Part shown: positions 43,863 to 52,503 of the stretch, in pieces | How the letters are laid out: every line of letters starts with the position of its first letter | Numbering within the stretch: position 1 is the first letter of the stretch | Assembly (NCBI GenBank): GCA_965248805.1 | Contig: CBDFKJ010000008.1 | Location: forward strand, 1-64,000 | Reading direction: 5' to 3' | DNA length: 64,000 bases | From: CBDFKJ01 sp965248805 | GTDB taxonomy: Bacteria > Pseudomonadota > Alphaproteobacteria > UBA6615 | Program-made: the position numbers and the translations under genes | The notes under the pieces: model-generated | What the model saw: only the letters and a program-made list of their open reading frames with translations | What the model was told of the DNA's origin: nothing | Databases searched by the model: none

Positions 43863-46433
43863 ATGTCCCGATACAATTTCACGGCCACCGAGGCCAAGTG
43901 GCAACGCGTGTGGCGCGAGCGGAAGACGTTCGCAGTCGATGCCGAGCCGGCGCGGCCGAAGTATTATGTCCTGGAGATGTTCCCGTATCCGTCCGGCCGG
44001 ATCCACATGGGGCATTTGCGCTGCTACACACTCGGTGACGTCATCGCGCGCTATAAGCGCGCGCGCGGTTTCAATGTCTTGCATCCCATGGGGTGGGATG
44101 CGTTCGGCCTGCCGGCCGAGAATGCCGCACGCGATCAGGGCGTACACCCGGCCGCCTGGACCTACGGTAATATCGATGTGATGCGCGGGCAGCTGCAGTC
44201 GATGGGCCTGAGCATTGACTGGGACCGCGAGTTTGCCACCTGCGATCCCGGCTACTACCAGCACGAACAACGCATGTTCCTGGAGTTCATGGATGCCGGT
44301 CTGGTCTATCGCCAGGATGGCTGGGTGAACTGGGACCCCGTCGATCACACCGTGTTGGCGAACGAACAGGTCATCGACGGCCGCGGCTGGCGCTCGGGCG
44401 CGCCGATCGAGCGCCGCAAGATGCCGCAATGGTTCCTGCGCATCACCAGTTACAGCGACCAGTTATTGGACGGATTGGAGGCGTTGCAGCGGTGGCCGGC
44501 CAAGGTGCGCCTAATGCAGCAGAAATGGATCGGCCGCTCGGAGGGCGCGTATATCGATTTCGATGTCGACGGGCACAGCGACCGGTTGCGCGTTTTCACT
44601 ACGCGGCCCGACACGATCTTCGGCGCCAGTTTTTGCGCCATCGCCGCCGATCACGCGCTCGCCGAGAGCCTGAGTCAGACGGACGCCGAGCTGGCCAATT
44701 TCGTCGCCGAGTGCCGGCACCTCGGCACCAGCGAGGAGGCCATTGAGACGGCGCAGAAGAAGGGCTACGACACCGGTCTGCGCGCACGTCATCCGTTCCG
44801 CGATGATATCGCGCTGCCGATCTACGTCGCCAATTTCGTGTTGATGGGATACGGCACCGGCGCGATCTTCGGCTGCCCGGCCCACGACCAGCGCGACCTC
44901 GACTTCGCGCGCGCCTACGGCCTGCCGGTATTGCCGGTCGTTGTGCCGCCGGATCAGTCGCCCGCCGAATTCACCATCGATGATGAGGCCTTTGTCGGCG
45001 ACGGCGTGCTGGCCAACTCGGACTTCCTCGATGGCCTCGATGTCGATGCCGCCAAGCGCGCGGCGACCGCTGCGCTCGCCGAACGAGACCGCGGCGAGGC
45101 GACGCTGACTTACCGGCTTCGCGACTGGCTGGTTTCGCGGCAACGGTATTGGGGCTGTCCGATCCCGGTCATCCACTGCGCTGCATGTGGGGCCGTGCCG
45201 GTGCCGGCCGGTGATTTGCCGGTGACGCTGCCCGACGATGTCGAGATCGGCCAGCCCGGCAACCCGCTCGATCGTCATCCCACCTGGAAACACGTTCAGT
45301 GTCCGCAGTGCGGCCAAGCCGCAGAACGCGACACCGACACCTTCGACACGTTCATCGATTCGTCCTGGTACTTCGCGCGCTTCTGCTCACCGCAAGCCGA
45401 AGGCCCGGTCGACCGTGACAAGGTCGACTACTGGCTGCCGGTCGACCAGTATATCGGCGGCATCGAGCACGCCATTCTGCATCTGCTCTATGCGCGTTTC
45501 TTCACGCGCGCCATGAAGCGGTGCGATCGGCTGGGTGTCGACGAGCCGTTTGCGGGCTTATTCACCCAAGGCATGGTCAATCACGCCACCTATCAGGCCG
45601 CCGACGGAACTTGGTTGATGCCCAACGAGGTCGTGCGTGGTGATGACGGTGCGCCGCGGCGCGCCACCGACGACGCGGCGGTGGAGGTCGGGCGCATCGA
45701 AAAGATGTCGAAGTCGAAGAAGAACGTCGTCGACCCGTCCGACGTCATCGACGCCTACGGTGCCGACACCGCGCGCTGGTTCATTCTTTCCGACAGCCCG
45801 CCCGACCGCGACATGGAGTGGACCGACGCCGGTGTGCAAGGTGCGTATCGGTTCGTGTCACGCGTTTCGCGCACGATCGAGGCGCTATTGCCGTCGCTGC
45901 CGGTGCAGGCAACCGCGGCGCCGCAGGAAATGTCCGAGGCCGCGTTGAACTTGCGTCGGGCGACGCACAAGTCGATCTTGGCGATCACGCACGATATCGA
46001 GAATTTCCGCTTCAACCGCGCGGTGGCGCGCGTCTATGAATTATGCAATGCGATCGCCGATATCGATACGAACGCAAGCGATGCCGGTCTTGATTGGGCG
46101 CTAGGCGAAGCGGTCGAAGGCCTGACCCAGATGATCTCGCCGATGATGCCGCACCTCGCCGAGGAGATGTGGAGCCGGCTGGGGCACGCGACGATGTTGA
46201 GTGGTACAAATTGGCCGGAAGCGGACCCGGCACTTCTGATTGACGACACGGTAACCATCGCGGTGCAAGTCAACGGCAAGCTTCGCGGCTCCGTTGAGTT
46301 GCCACGCGATGCTGTGAGCGGGGCGGTGGAGGAGGCGGCGCGCAATGTTCCCAATGTCAACGTGGCGATCGGCGATCGCGCCATCCGGCGTGCCGTCGTT
46401 GTGCCAAACCGGTTGGTCAACTTTGTCATCTAG
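43863..46433 (+). CDS. leuS: Leucyl-tRNA synthetase
   Basis: 856 residues. The HIGH-type motif is YPSGRIHMGHLR (about residue 45), the editing domain covers about 220-420 (TTRPDTIFGASF, GYGTGAIFGCPAHDQRD), and the class I KMSKS motif is in IEKMSKSKKNVVDPSDVI. The anticodon-binding and C-terminal domains are complete. Essential cytoplasmic enzyme charging tRNA-Leu. The stop lies inside the start of lptE, so leuS-lptE-holA form one operon. Confidence 0.96.
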   Translation: MSRYNFTATEAKWQRVWRERKTFAVDAEPARPKYYVLEMFPYPSGRIHMGHLRCYTLGDVIARYKRARGFNVLHPMGWDAFGLPAENAARDQGVHPAAWTYGNIDVMRGQLQSMGLSIDWDREFATCDPGYYQHEQRMFLEFMDAGLVYRQDGWVNWDPVDHTVLANEQVIDGRGWRSGAPIERRKMPQWFLRITSYSDQLLDGLEALQRWPAKVRLMQQKWIGRSEGAYIDFDVDGHSDRLRVFTTRPDTIFGASFCAIAADHALAESLSQTDAELANFVAECRHLGTSEEAIETAQKKGYDTGLRARHPFRDDIALPIYVANFVLMGYGTGAIFGCPAHDQRDLDFARAYGLPVLPVVVPPDQSPAEFTIDDEAFVGDGVLANSDFLDGLDVDAAKRAATAALAERDRGEATLTYRLRDWLVSRQRYWGCPIPVIHCAACGAVPVPAGDLPVTLPDDVEIGQPGNPLDRHPTWKHVQCPQCGQAAERDTDTFDTFIDSSWYFARFCSPQAEGPVDRDKVDYWLPVDQYIGGIEHAILHLLYARFFTRAMKRCDRLGVDEPFAGLFTQGMVNHATYQAADGTWLMPNEVVRGDDGAPRRATDDAAVEVGRIEKMSKSKKNVVDPSDVIDAYGADTARWFILSDSPPDRDMEWTDAGVQGAYRFVSRVSRTIEALLPSLPVQATAAPQEMSEAALNLRRATHKSILAITHDIENFRFNRAVARVYELCNAIADIDTNASDAGLDWALGEAVEGLTQMISPMMPHLAEEMWSRLGHATMLSGTNWPEADPALLIDDTVTIAVQVNGKLRGSVELPRDAVSGAVEEAARNVPNVNVAIGDRAIRRAVVVPNRLVNFVI

Positions 46434-46956
46434 GCGAACGCTTTCGCGATGGGCATGTACGCTCGTGGTCGTTGCCGGGCTGGCGGGGTGTGGCTTCAGA
46501 CCGTTGTACGCGCCGGACGATCGCGTCGACCAGGTTCAGCAGCTGGCGAGCATTCGCGTTCCGCCCATCGCGGATCGCCGCGGGCAGTTGCTGCGCAATG
46601 AGCTTTTAGACCGGTTGACACCGCGGGGAGCGCCGGCGGCGCCCGCCTATACGTTGGATGTGCGGTTGCAGGAGCGGACCGAGGATCTCGCCGTGCAGCG
46701 TGACGATACGGCGACGCGCGCTAATCTGATCATGACGGTGCAATTCAAACTGACCGAGCTTGCCAGCGATCGTGTGGTGATCGATGGCGATAGTGAGTCG
46801 TTCAATAGCTACAATATTTCGGAGTTCGAGTTCGCGACGTTATCGGCGGAAACGGATGCCAGACGTCGGGCCGCGCGCGAGCTGGCGCAAGACATTGCCA
46901 CGCGCGTCGCCCTGGTGTTGGAGCGCGAGCAAACGGATGCGGCCGCCTTGCCGTGA
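46423..46956 (+). CDS. lptE: LPS-assembly lipoprotein LptE
   Basis: 177 residues from a TTG at 46423 that overlaps the leuS end; no better start exists before the signal sequence. The lipobox is VVVAGLAGCGFRPLYAP, typical of LptE, which plugs the LptD pore for lipopolysaccharide export. The order leuS-lptE-holA is widely conserved. Its TGA overlaps the GTG of holA. Confidence 0.85.
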   Translation: MSSRRTLSRWACTLVVVAGLAGCGFRPLYAPDDRVDQVQQLASIRVPPIADRRGQLLRNELLDRLTPRGAPAAPAYTLDVRLQERTEDLAVQRDDTATRANLIMTVQFKLTELASDRVVIDGDSESFNSYNISEFEFATLSAETDARRRAARELAQDIATRVALVLEREQTDAAALP

Positions 46957-47984
46957 AAATTCCCGCGCAGCGTGCCGACACCTTTGCGCGCGCGCCGGAT
47001 CCGCGCATCCGCACCGTTCTGGTCCACGGGCCGAACATCGGTCTGACCAACGATCGCGTCGACGCCCTGATGCGAAGTGTCGTTGACGATGTCGGCGACG
47101 CGTTTCGCGTCGCCCGAATGAGCAGCGGGGAACTGCTCGCCGACCGCGCGCGGTTGCGTGACGAGGCCGATGCGTTGTCGCTAACCGGCGGCTGCCGCGT
47201 CGTGCTGGTGCGCGACGCGGGCGACGCGACGGCAGCGCTGTTCGCCGAGTACATCGCCGAGCCCGAACGCGAGACGATGGTGATCGTGCAGGCGGGCGCG
47301 TTGTCCACGCGCTCGAGCCTGCGCAAGGTGTTTGAGAGCAGACGCGCGAGCGGTTCCATCGCCTGCTACGAGGATGACGAGGTCGACCGCGCCAGGTTCC
47401 TGCGCCAGTGCTTCAAGGAGCGCGGCGCCGGGGCCGAGGGCGACGTGGTCGACTATCTCGCAACGCAGTTGGGACCCGACCGCGCAATGGCACGCAACAC
47501 GGTGGAGACGCTTGTGCTGCATGCGGGTCCGGGGCTGGCCATCACACTCGATGCGGTCCGTGCATTGGTCGAGGACAGCGCGACCGCAAGTGTCGAAGAC
47601 GTCGCCGTCGCGGCCGGCGCCGGTGATGTGGCAGCATTGTCGCGCGCCCTTGATCGCGCAACGCAGGCCGGCGCAGCGCCGGTCACGCTGCTGCGCGCCA
47701 GTCAGCGGCACTTTCAGCGGTTGCATTGGCTCGTCGGCGCGTATGAGTCGGGGGAGACCATCGATGACGCCATCGGTGCACTACGGCCGCCCGTATTCTG
47801 GCGCGTGAGGCCACAACTGGCAGCTCAGGCTCGGTCATGGTCGCTGTCGAGCTTAGCTCGCGCATTGGCCGTCTTGACCGAGGCGGAACTGTGCGCAAAG
47901 TCAACGGGTGTGCCGGACACAGCCGTATGCTGTCAGACGCTGATGGACATCGCCGGGTCAATTGGCCGCAAGGCCGCCGCGTGA
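46953..47984 (+). CDS. holA: DNA polymerase III delta subunit
   Basis: 343 residues from GTG. The N-terminal domain shows RTVLVHGPNIGLTNDRVDAL; family segments DRARFLRQCFKERGAGAEGD, TLVLHAGPGL and VTLLRASQRHFQRLHWLVGA follow. The delta subunit opens the sliding clamp in the clamp-loader complex. Translationally coupled to lptE. Confidence 0.9.
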   Translation: MKIPAQRADTFARAPDPRIRTVLVHGPNIGLTNDRVDALMRSVVDDVGDAFRVARMSSGELLADRARLRDEADALSLTGGCRVVLVRDAGDATAALFAEYIAEPERETMVIVQAGALSTRSSLRKVFESRRASGSIACYEDDEVDRARFLRQCFKERGAGAEGDVVDYLATQLGPDRAMARNTVETLVLHAGPGLAITLDAVRALVEDSATASVEDVAVAAGAGDVAALSRALDRATQAGAAPVTLLRASQRHFQRLHWLVGAYESGETIDDAIGALRPPVFWRVRPQLAAQARSWSLSSLARALAVLTEAELCAKSTGVPDTAVCCQTLMDIAGSIGRKAAA

Positions 47985-48006
47985 TTCCGTCGCCCGATAC
48001 ACCTAT

Positions 48007-48026
48007 TCGTATCGAACTCGATACGA
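48007..48026. terminator. Stem-loop between convergent holA and parB
   Basis: A perfect 8-bp stem TCGTATCG / CGATACGA with a four-base loop, in the 55-base gap between the convergent ends. No T-run on either strand, but it probably acts as a shared bidirectional end for both operons. Confidence 0.5.
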
Positions 48027-48039
48027 CAGGCGCGCCGCG

Positions 48040-49122
48040 CTAGCCTCGTTCCCGCAGAAACTGCGGGATCTCTAGGAAGTTGGCTCCGCGTCGCGGTGCC
48101 TCGGCAACATCGGGTTCGCCTTCGGCATCGCTACGCTCAGCCGCCTTGACGCCGACGTCCAGCAATCGGTCGATCGGGGCCGAGGCCGAGGCATCACCTG
48201 TGTCGTCGTCACCCGCGCCTGTGTCGTCGTCGGTGTTCGCCGTGCCGGCGCCAACGCTCAGTCGCTGCAAGATGTCGTCCAACTGCTCCAGATGGTCGAA
48301 CCGGATTGTCAGCGATCCCCCTGTGCCCTGGAAGTCGATGTTGACCCGCAGGCCCAACAGGGCCGACAAATCGCGTTCCAGGGCCAGAGTGTCTGCATCC
48401 TTGCCGACGTCCTTGGCCTTCCGCGCCGCCGCCGGAGTCTTGCGCCGCTGGCATAGTTTTTCGGTTTGGCGCACGTTGAGTCCGGCTTTCACCACGTGTC
48501 GCGCAATCGCGATCGCATCGGGCCTGCCCAACAGGGGGCGCCCGTGTCCGGCACTCAATTCCCCGCTCTCGACCCAAACCTTGATTTCGTCCGGCAGATC
48601 CAGCAAGCGGATCGTGTTCGACACATGGCTGCGGCTCCGGCCCACGGTCCGGCCGAGCGCTTCCTGGGTGTGATCGAACTCGCGCATCAAACGGCTATAG
48701 GCCTCGGCCTCTTCCAGAGGGGTCAAGTTTTCGCGCTGGAGATTCTCGATCAGCGCGATCTCCAAGGTGTCGCGATCGCTCAGGTCCTTGATGATGACCG
48801 GTACATCGTGCAGCTGCGCCTGCTGCGCCGCGCGCCACCGACGCTCGCCGGCGACAATCTCGTAAGCGTCGGCATCTCCTTCCTTGCGCCGAACCAGGAT
48901 CGGCTGAAGCATCCCGCGTTCGCGGACGGAGCTGACCAACGCCGCCATGTCGGCCTCGTCGAACCGGCGGCGCGGCTGATATGGGCTGGGCTGCAGCCAT
49001 TCCACCGGCAGTGTCGCCACGGCGCGCGTATCCGGCGCGCCGCCGGGGTCATCGGTGTCAGGCTCGCCGAGCAATGCCGACAATCCTCGGCCCAACCGGC
49101 GCTTCGATGTCTCGCCGCTCAT
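48040..49122 (-). CDS. parB: Chromosome-partitioning protein ParB
   Basis: 360 residues. It opens RRLGRGLSALLGE, has the ParB/Srx CTPase domain (YQPRRRFDEADMAALVSSVR; VAGERRWRAAQQ), the helix-turn-helix (LGRTVGRSRSHVSNTIRLLD) and a C-terminal dimer domain. It binds parS and spreads to guide origin segregation with ParA. The linker before the C-terminus is unusually long and acidic (DDDTGAGDDDTGDAS). Overlaps parA by four bases; two parS-like sites are nearby. Confidence 0.95.
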   Translation of the reverse strand: MSGETSKRRLGRGLSALLGEPDTDDPGGAPDTRAVATLPVEWLQPSPYQPRRRFDEADMAALVSSVRERGMLQPILVRRKEGDADAYEIVAGERRWRAAQQAQLHDVPVIIKDLSDRDTLEIALIENLQRENLTPLEEAEAYSRLMREFDHTQEALGRTVGRSRSHVSNTIRLLDLPDEIKVWVESGELSAGHGRPLLGRPDAIAIARHVVKAGLNVRQTEKLCQRRKTPAAARKAKDVGKDADTLALERDLSALLGLRVNIDFQGTGGSLTIRFDHLEQLDDILQRLSVGAGTANTDDDTGAGDDDTGDASASAPIDRLLDVGVKAAERSDAEGEPDVAEAPRRGANFLEIPQFLRERG

Positions 49123-49967
49123 GTCTGATACTCCACTTCGAGCCGTTCGCGTTCGCGTCGCAGGACTTCACTCGCGAGTTGGATGTACGCCTGAGCGCCG
49201 GCGCAGCGCATGTCGTAGAGCAGCACCGGGCGCCCATGCGACGGCGCCTCCGAAACACGCACGTTGCGCGGTATTACCGTCTTATACACCTGGCTGCCGA
49301 AGTGCTCGCGCACGTCACGTTCGACCATCGTGCAAAGATTGTTGCGGGCGTCGTACATCGTCAGCACCAGACCCTGGATCTCTAGGTCCGGATTGAATGT
49401 CTTTTGCACGCGTTCGACGGTGCGGACGAGCTGGCTCAGTCCCTCCAATGCGTAGTACTCGCATTGCACGGGGATCAGCACGGCGTCCGCAGCCGTAAGA
49501 CCATTCAGGGTCAATAGGCCCAACGCCGGCGGACAGTCGATCAGGACGTAGTCGAACTCGGAGACCCCGCCTGCGACGGAGTCGCGCAGCCGGTACTCAC
49601 GCCGCGGCAAAGCCACCAGTTCCAGCTCCGCGCCGGTCAGATCGACCGTTGCCGGTGCGATCATCAGTCGCGGTACGATCGTCTGTTCGGCAATGACGCT
49701 GAGCTTCGAGCCCTCCATGAGCACGTCGTACGTGCCGCTCATGCGGGTCTGAAGGTTGATGCCCAATCCCGTACTGGCATTGGCCTGCGGGTCGAGGTCG
49801 ACCACCAATACCCTCTGTTCGCACGCCGCCAGCGCCGTACCCAAGTTGACAGTTGTGGTGGTCTTGCCGACGCCGCCCTTTTGATTGGCGACGGCGATTA
49901 TGCGCGGGCTACGGCTCGTCGCGGGAGCCGGCGCGACATCGATCGCGCTGACCGCGTTATCGTGCAC
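49119..49967 (-). CDS. parA: Chromosome-partitioning ATPase ParA
   Basis: 282 residues. Deviant Walker A AVANQKGGVGKTTTTVNLG, followed by VLVVDLDPQANASTGLG and FDYVLIDCPPALGLLTLNGL. A MinD/ParA ATPase that moves ParB-bound origins over the nucleoid. Its start overlaps the end of rsmG by 11 bases, so rsmG-parA-parB are co-transcribed. Confidence 0.95.
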   Translation of the reverse strand: MHDNAVSAIDVAPAPATSRSPRIIAVANQKGGVGKTTTTVNLGTALAACEQRVLVVDLDPQANASTGLGINLQTRMSGTYDVLMEGSKLSVIAEQTIVPRLMIAPATVDLTGAELELVALPRREYRLRDSVAGGVSEFDYVLIDCPPALGLLTLNGLTAADAVLIPVQCEYYALEGLSQLVRTVERVQKTFNPDLEIQGLVLTMYDARNNLCTMVERDVREHFGSQVYKTVIPRNVRVSEAPSHGRPVLLYDMRCAGAQAYIQLASEVLRRERERLEVEYQT

Positions 49968-50565
49968 AGGCGATTGCTGTAAGTGCCATTACACGGCCTG
50001 CCGGGTTCGAAAGGCTGGGCCAGAGCGTCGATCGCATGTACCAGGATTTTGCAGCAACGGTCAACTCGTTCTCCGCCTGGCGACCCTTCAAAAACAAGCA
50101 AACCGAATCCGGCCGCAGAAATGGCTGTGCATAACCGAGGAGTACATCCACCGGCGCCAGCGCGCGCGCCGTCACCACATCGGTGGGGAATGCCGGCACG
50201 GTCTCAATGCGTTGCGGCAGTACGGTCACGGGCGTCGCCGTCACGCGCGCCGCCTCGCGCAGGAATTCGGCCTTGCGCTGGTTCGACTCGATCAGATGCA
50301 CGCCTGTGGCGCCCACGATTGCCAGTACCAGTCCCGGAAATCCGGCGCCGCTGCCGAGATCCACGAGCGACTGCGCGCCGTTCGGGACATATGGGGCAAG
50401 CTGCCAGGAGTCGAACAGGTGCCGGCGCCAGATGTCGTCGATCGTACTTGGTCCGACCAGGTTGACCGTAGTTTGCCACTTGCGCAGCAGTGCCGCGTAC
50501 GCCTGAAGACGCTCCAGAGTTTCACGTGAAACGTCGGTAGCGGCCTGAAACTCTAGTGGCGTCAT
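49957..50565 (-). CDS. rsmG: 16S rRNA m7G527 methyltransferase RsmG
   Basis: 202 residues. The SAM-binding core is LVDLGSGAGFPGLVLAIVGA, and DVVTARALAPVDVLLGYA lies near the target-binding loop. The N-terminal DVSRETLERLQAYA encodes a parS site in its DNA (50519-50532). Methylates G527 of 16S rRNA. It sits nine bases after mnmG in the same direction. Confidence 0.94.
   Translation of the reverse strand: MTPLEFQAATDVSRETLERLQAYAALLRKWQTTVNLVGPSTIDDIWRRHLFDSWQLAPYVPNGAQSLVDLGSGAGFPGLVLAIVGATGVHLIESNQRKAEFLREAARVTATPVTVLPQRIETVPAFPTDVVTARALAPVDVLLGYAQPFLRPDSVCLFLKGRQAENELTVAAKSWYMRSTLWPSLSNPAGRVMALTAIACAR
50519..50532. promoter_or_regulatory. parS site inside rsmG
   Basis: GTTTCACGTGAAAC is the full 14-base core of the bacterial parS palindrome, flanked by A and G instead of T and A. 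It lies in the codons for VSRET of RsmG, the location known in other bacteria. ParB from 48040 should bind here. Confidence 0.9.
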
Positions 50566-50574
50566 GCAGCCGTG

Positions 50575-52455
50575 TTATTCGGCAGCGGCAGCAGAAGGCC
50601 GTTTAACATAGCGAAGCAGAATGGAGAGGCCCGCGGGCGTCATACCGAACAGTCGCGCCGCGTGGCCCAGCGTCTCCGGCTGGCACGACCTCAAGACCTG
50701 TCGCACTTCCGCAGACAGTCCCTTAATCTCATCGTACGGCAGGTCCGGCGGCAGCCGTAGGGCCTCGTCACGGCGAAACGCCGCAATATCGCGATGCTGG
50801 CGATCGAGATAACCGGCATAGCGGGCCTCGATCTCCAGCTGCTCCGCCGCCCATCCGCTGACCGTACCGAGCTCCGGCCAAAGCGCCGCGAGTTTGGGCA
50901 CCGTGATCCCGGGCCGCGCCAGCAGATCCATGACCGATCGCCGGCGGCCATCGCGATTGCACGACACGCCGTGCGCGCCCAGTTGATCGGGTGTCGCCGT
51001 CAGCGTGCGCGCCTGTTTGCGTACCGTCGACAGCACCGTCATCTTTTCAGCGAACCGCGCGCTCCGCCTCGCGCCGACACATCCCCACCCCTCGCCGAGC
51101 GCGGTCAACCGCTGATCGGCGTTGTCGGCCCGCAGCGCCAATCGGTACTCGGCGCGCGACGTGAACATCCGGTACGGCTCGGTCGCCCCACGGGTTATCA
51201 GATCGTCGATCAGCACACCGACATAGGCATCTGCCCGATCGAGGACGGCTGGCGGCTGGCCCGCGACCGCGCGGGCGGCATTGAGCCCGGCCATCACTCC
51301 CTGTGCCGCCGCCTCTTCATAACCGGTCGTGCCGTTGATTTGCCCGGCCAGATACAATCCCGGCACCGCCCTCGTTTCCAGGCTCGAGCGTAACTGGCGC
51401 GGATCGACATGGTCGTACTCGATGGCGTAACCGGGCCTGAGCATTGTCACCCGACCGAGGCCGGGAATCGTTTCCAGAACCGACTGCTGAACATCTGCGG
51501 GCAGAGACGTCGAAATGCCATTGGGATAGACGGTGTGGTCGTTCAGTCCTTCGGGCTCGAGGAAGATCCGATGCGCCGACCTGTCGGCGAAGCGGACCAC
51601 CTTGTCCTCGATCGATGGGCAGTAGCGCGGCCCGGGGCCGTCGATCCGGCCGGTATACATGGCCGTGCGATGCAGATTGCGCCGTATCAGTTCATGCCCG
51701 GCGGGTGTGGTGCACGTGACGTGGCAAGCGATCTGCGGCGTGGAAATCGCATCGGTCAATTCGGAGAAGGGCACCGGCGCGTCATCGCCCGGCTGCAATG
51801 TGAGGCGCGGCCAATCGATGGAATTTCCATCCAATCGCGGCGGCGTCCCGGTTTTCAGCCGCCCCATCGCAAAATCACAACGCCTCAACGTCTGTGCCAA
51901 GGCCGTTTCCGCGGCCTCATCCGCACGGCCAGCCGGCCGCGATTCCTCGCCGATGTGAATGACGCCGCCGAGAAACGTGCCCGTGGTCAGCACGACCGCC
52001 GCCGCAGCGACTTCGGCGCCATCGCTCAACACAACGCCGCAGATGCCCCCTCGCCGATCAAGCTGCAGATCGTGCACGGCGCCGGCGCGGATCTGCAGTC
52101 CGGTCCGCGCCGCCAGCAGGGCCTGCATCGCCCGCCTGTAGAGCCCGCGATCCATTTGTGCGCGGGGGCCGCGAACCGCCGGCCCCTTACTCCGGTTTAG
52201 GAGACGGAACTGTATACCGGCACGGTCGGCGGCGACGCCCATCAGCCCATCCAGAGCGTCGATCTCGCGTACCAGGTGGCCCTTGCCGACGCCGCCGATG
52301 GCGGGGTTGCAGGACATTTCGCCGATGGTGTCGAGGCGGTGCGTGAGCAGCAGCGTGCGCGCGCCGGCGCGCGCTGCCGCAGAAGCGGCCTCACAGCCGG
52401 CATGGCCACCGCCGATGACAATGACGTCGAATCGGTGCATCGCTGTGACACTCAT
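50575..52455 (-). CDS. mnmG: tRNA uridine-5-carboxymethylaminomethyl enzyme MnmG
   Basis: 626 residues from the ATG at 52455; an ATG at 52440 (MHRFDVIVIGGGHAG) is equally likely, as no clear ribosome site decides. FAD-binding DVIVIGGGHAGCEAASAAAR, then MSCNPAIGGVGKGHLVREID and KTGTPPRLDGNSIDW are invariant MnmG segments; GYEEAAAQGVMAGLNAA is near the end of the FAD domain. With MnmE it modifies wobble uridines of tRNA. Its upstream region holds a parS site. Confidence 0.95.
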   Translation of the reverse strand: MSVTAMHRFDVIVIGGGHAGCEAASAAARAGARTLLLTHRLDTIGEMSCNPAIGGVGKGHLVREIDALDGLMGVAADRAGIQFRLLNRSKGPAVRGPRAQMDRGLYRRAMQALLAARTGLQIRAGAVHDLQLDRRGGICGVVLSDGAEVAAAAVVLTTGTFLGGVIHIGEESRPAGRADEAAETALAQTLRRCDFAMGRLKTGTPPRLDGNSIDWPRLTLQPGDDAPVPFSELTDAISTPQIACHVTCTTPAGHELIRRNLHRTAMYTGRIDGPGPRYCPSIEDKVVRFADRSAHRIFLEPEGLNDHTVYPNGISTSLPADVQQSVLETIPGLGRVTMLRPGYAIEYDHVDPRQLRSSLETRAVPGLYLAGQINGTTGYEEAAAQGVMAGLNAARAVAGQPPAVLDRADAYVGVLIDDLITRGATEPYRMFTSRAEYRLALRADNADQRLTALGEGWGCVGARRSARFAEKMTVLSTVRKQARTLTATPDQLGAHGVSCNRDGRRRSVMDLLARPGITVPKLAALWPELGTVSGWAAEQLEIEARYAGYLDRQHRDIAAFRRDEALRLPPDLPYDEIKGLSAEVRQVLRSCQPETLGHAARLFGMTPAGLSILLRYVKRPSAAAAE

Positions 52456-52479
52456 ATCGCGGCGCACACTGTGGACAAA

Positions 52480-52495
52480 TGTTTCACGTGAAACC
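52480..52495. promoter_or_regulatory. parS site between mnmE and mnmG
   Basis: TGTTTCACGTGAAACC matches the 16-base parS consensus in 15 positions. It lies in the short gap between the mnmE stop and the mnmG start, 2 kb from the site in rsmG, giving a small ParB-loading cluster next to parAB. Binding could also influence mnmG transcription. Confidence 0.92.
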
Positions 52496-52503
52496 CGGTC
52501 CCC

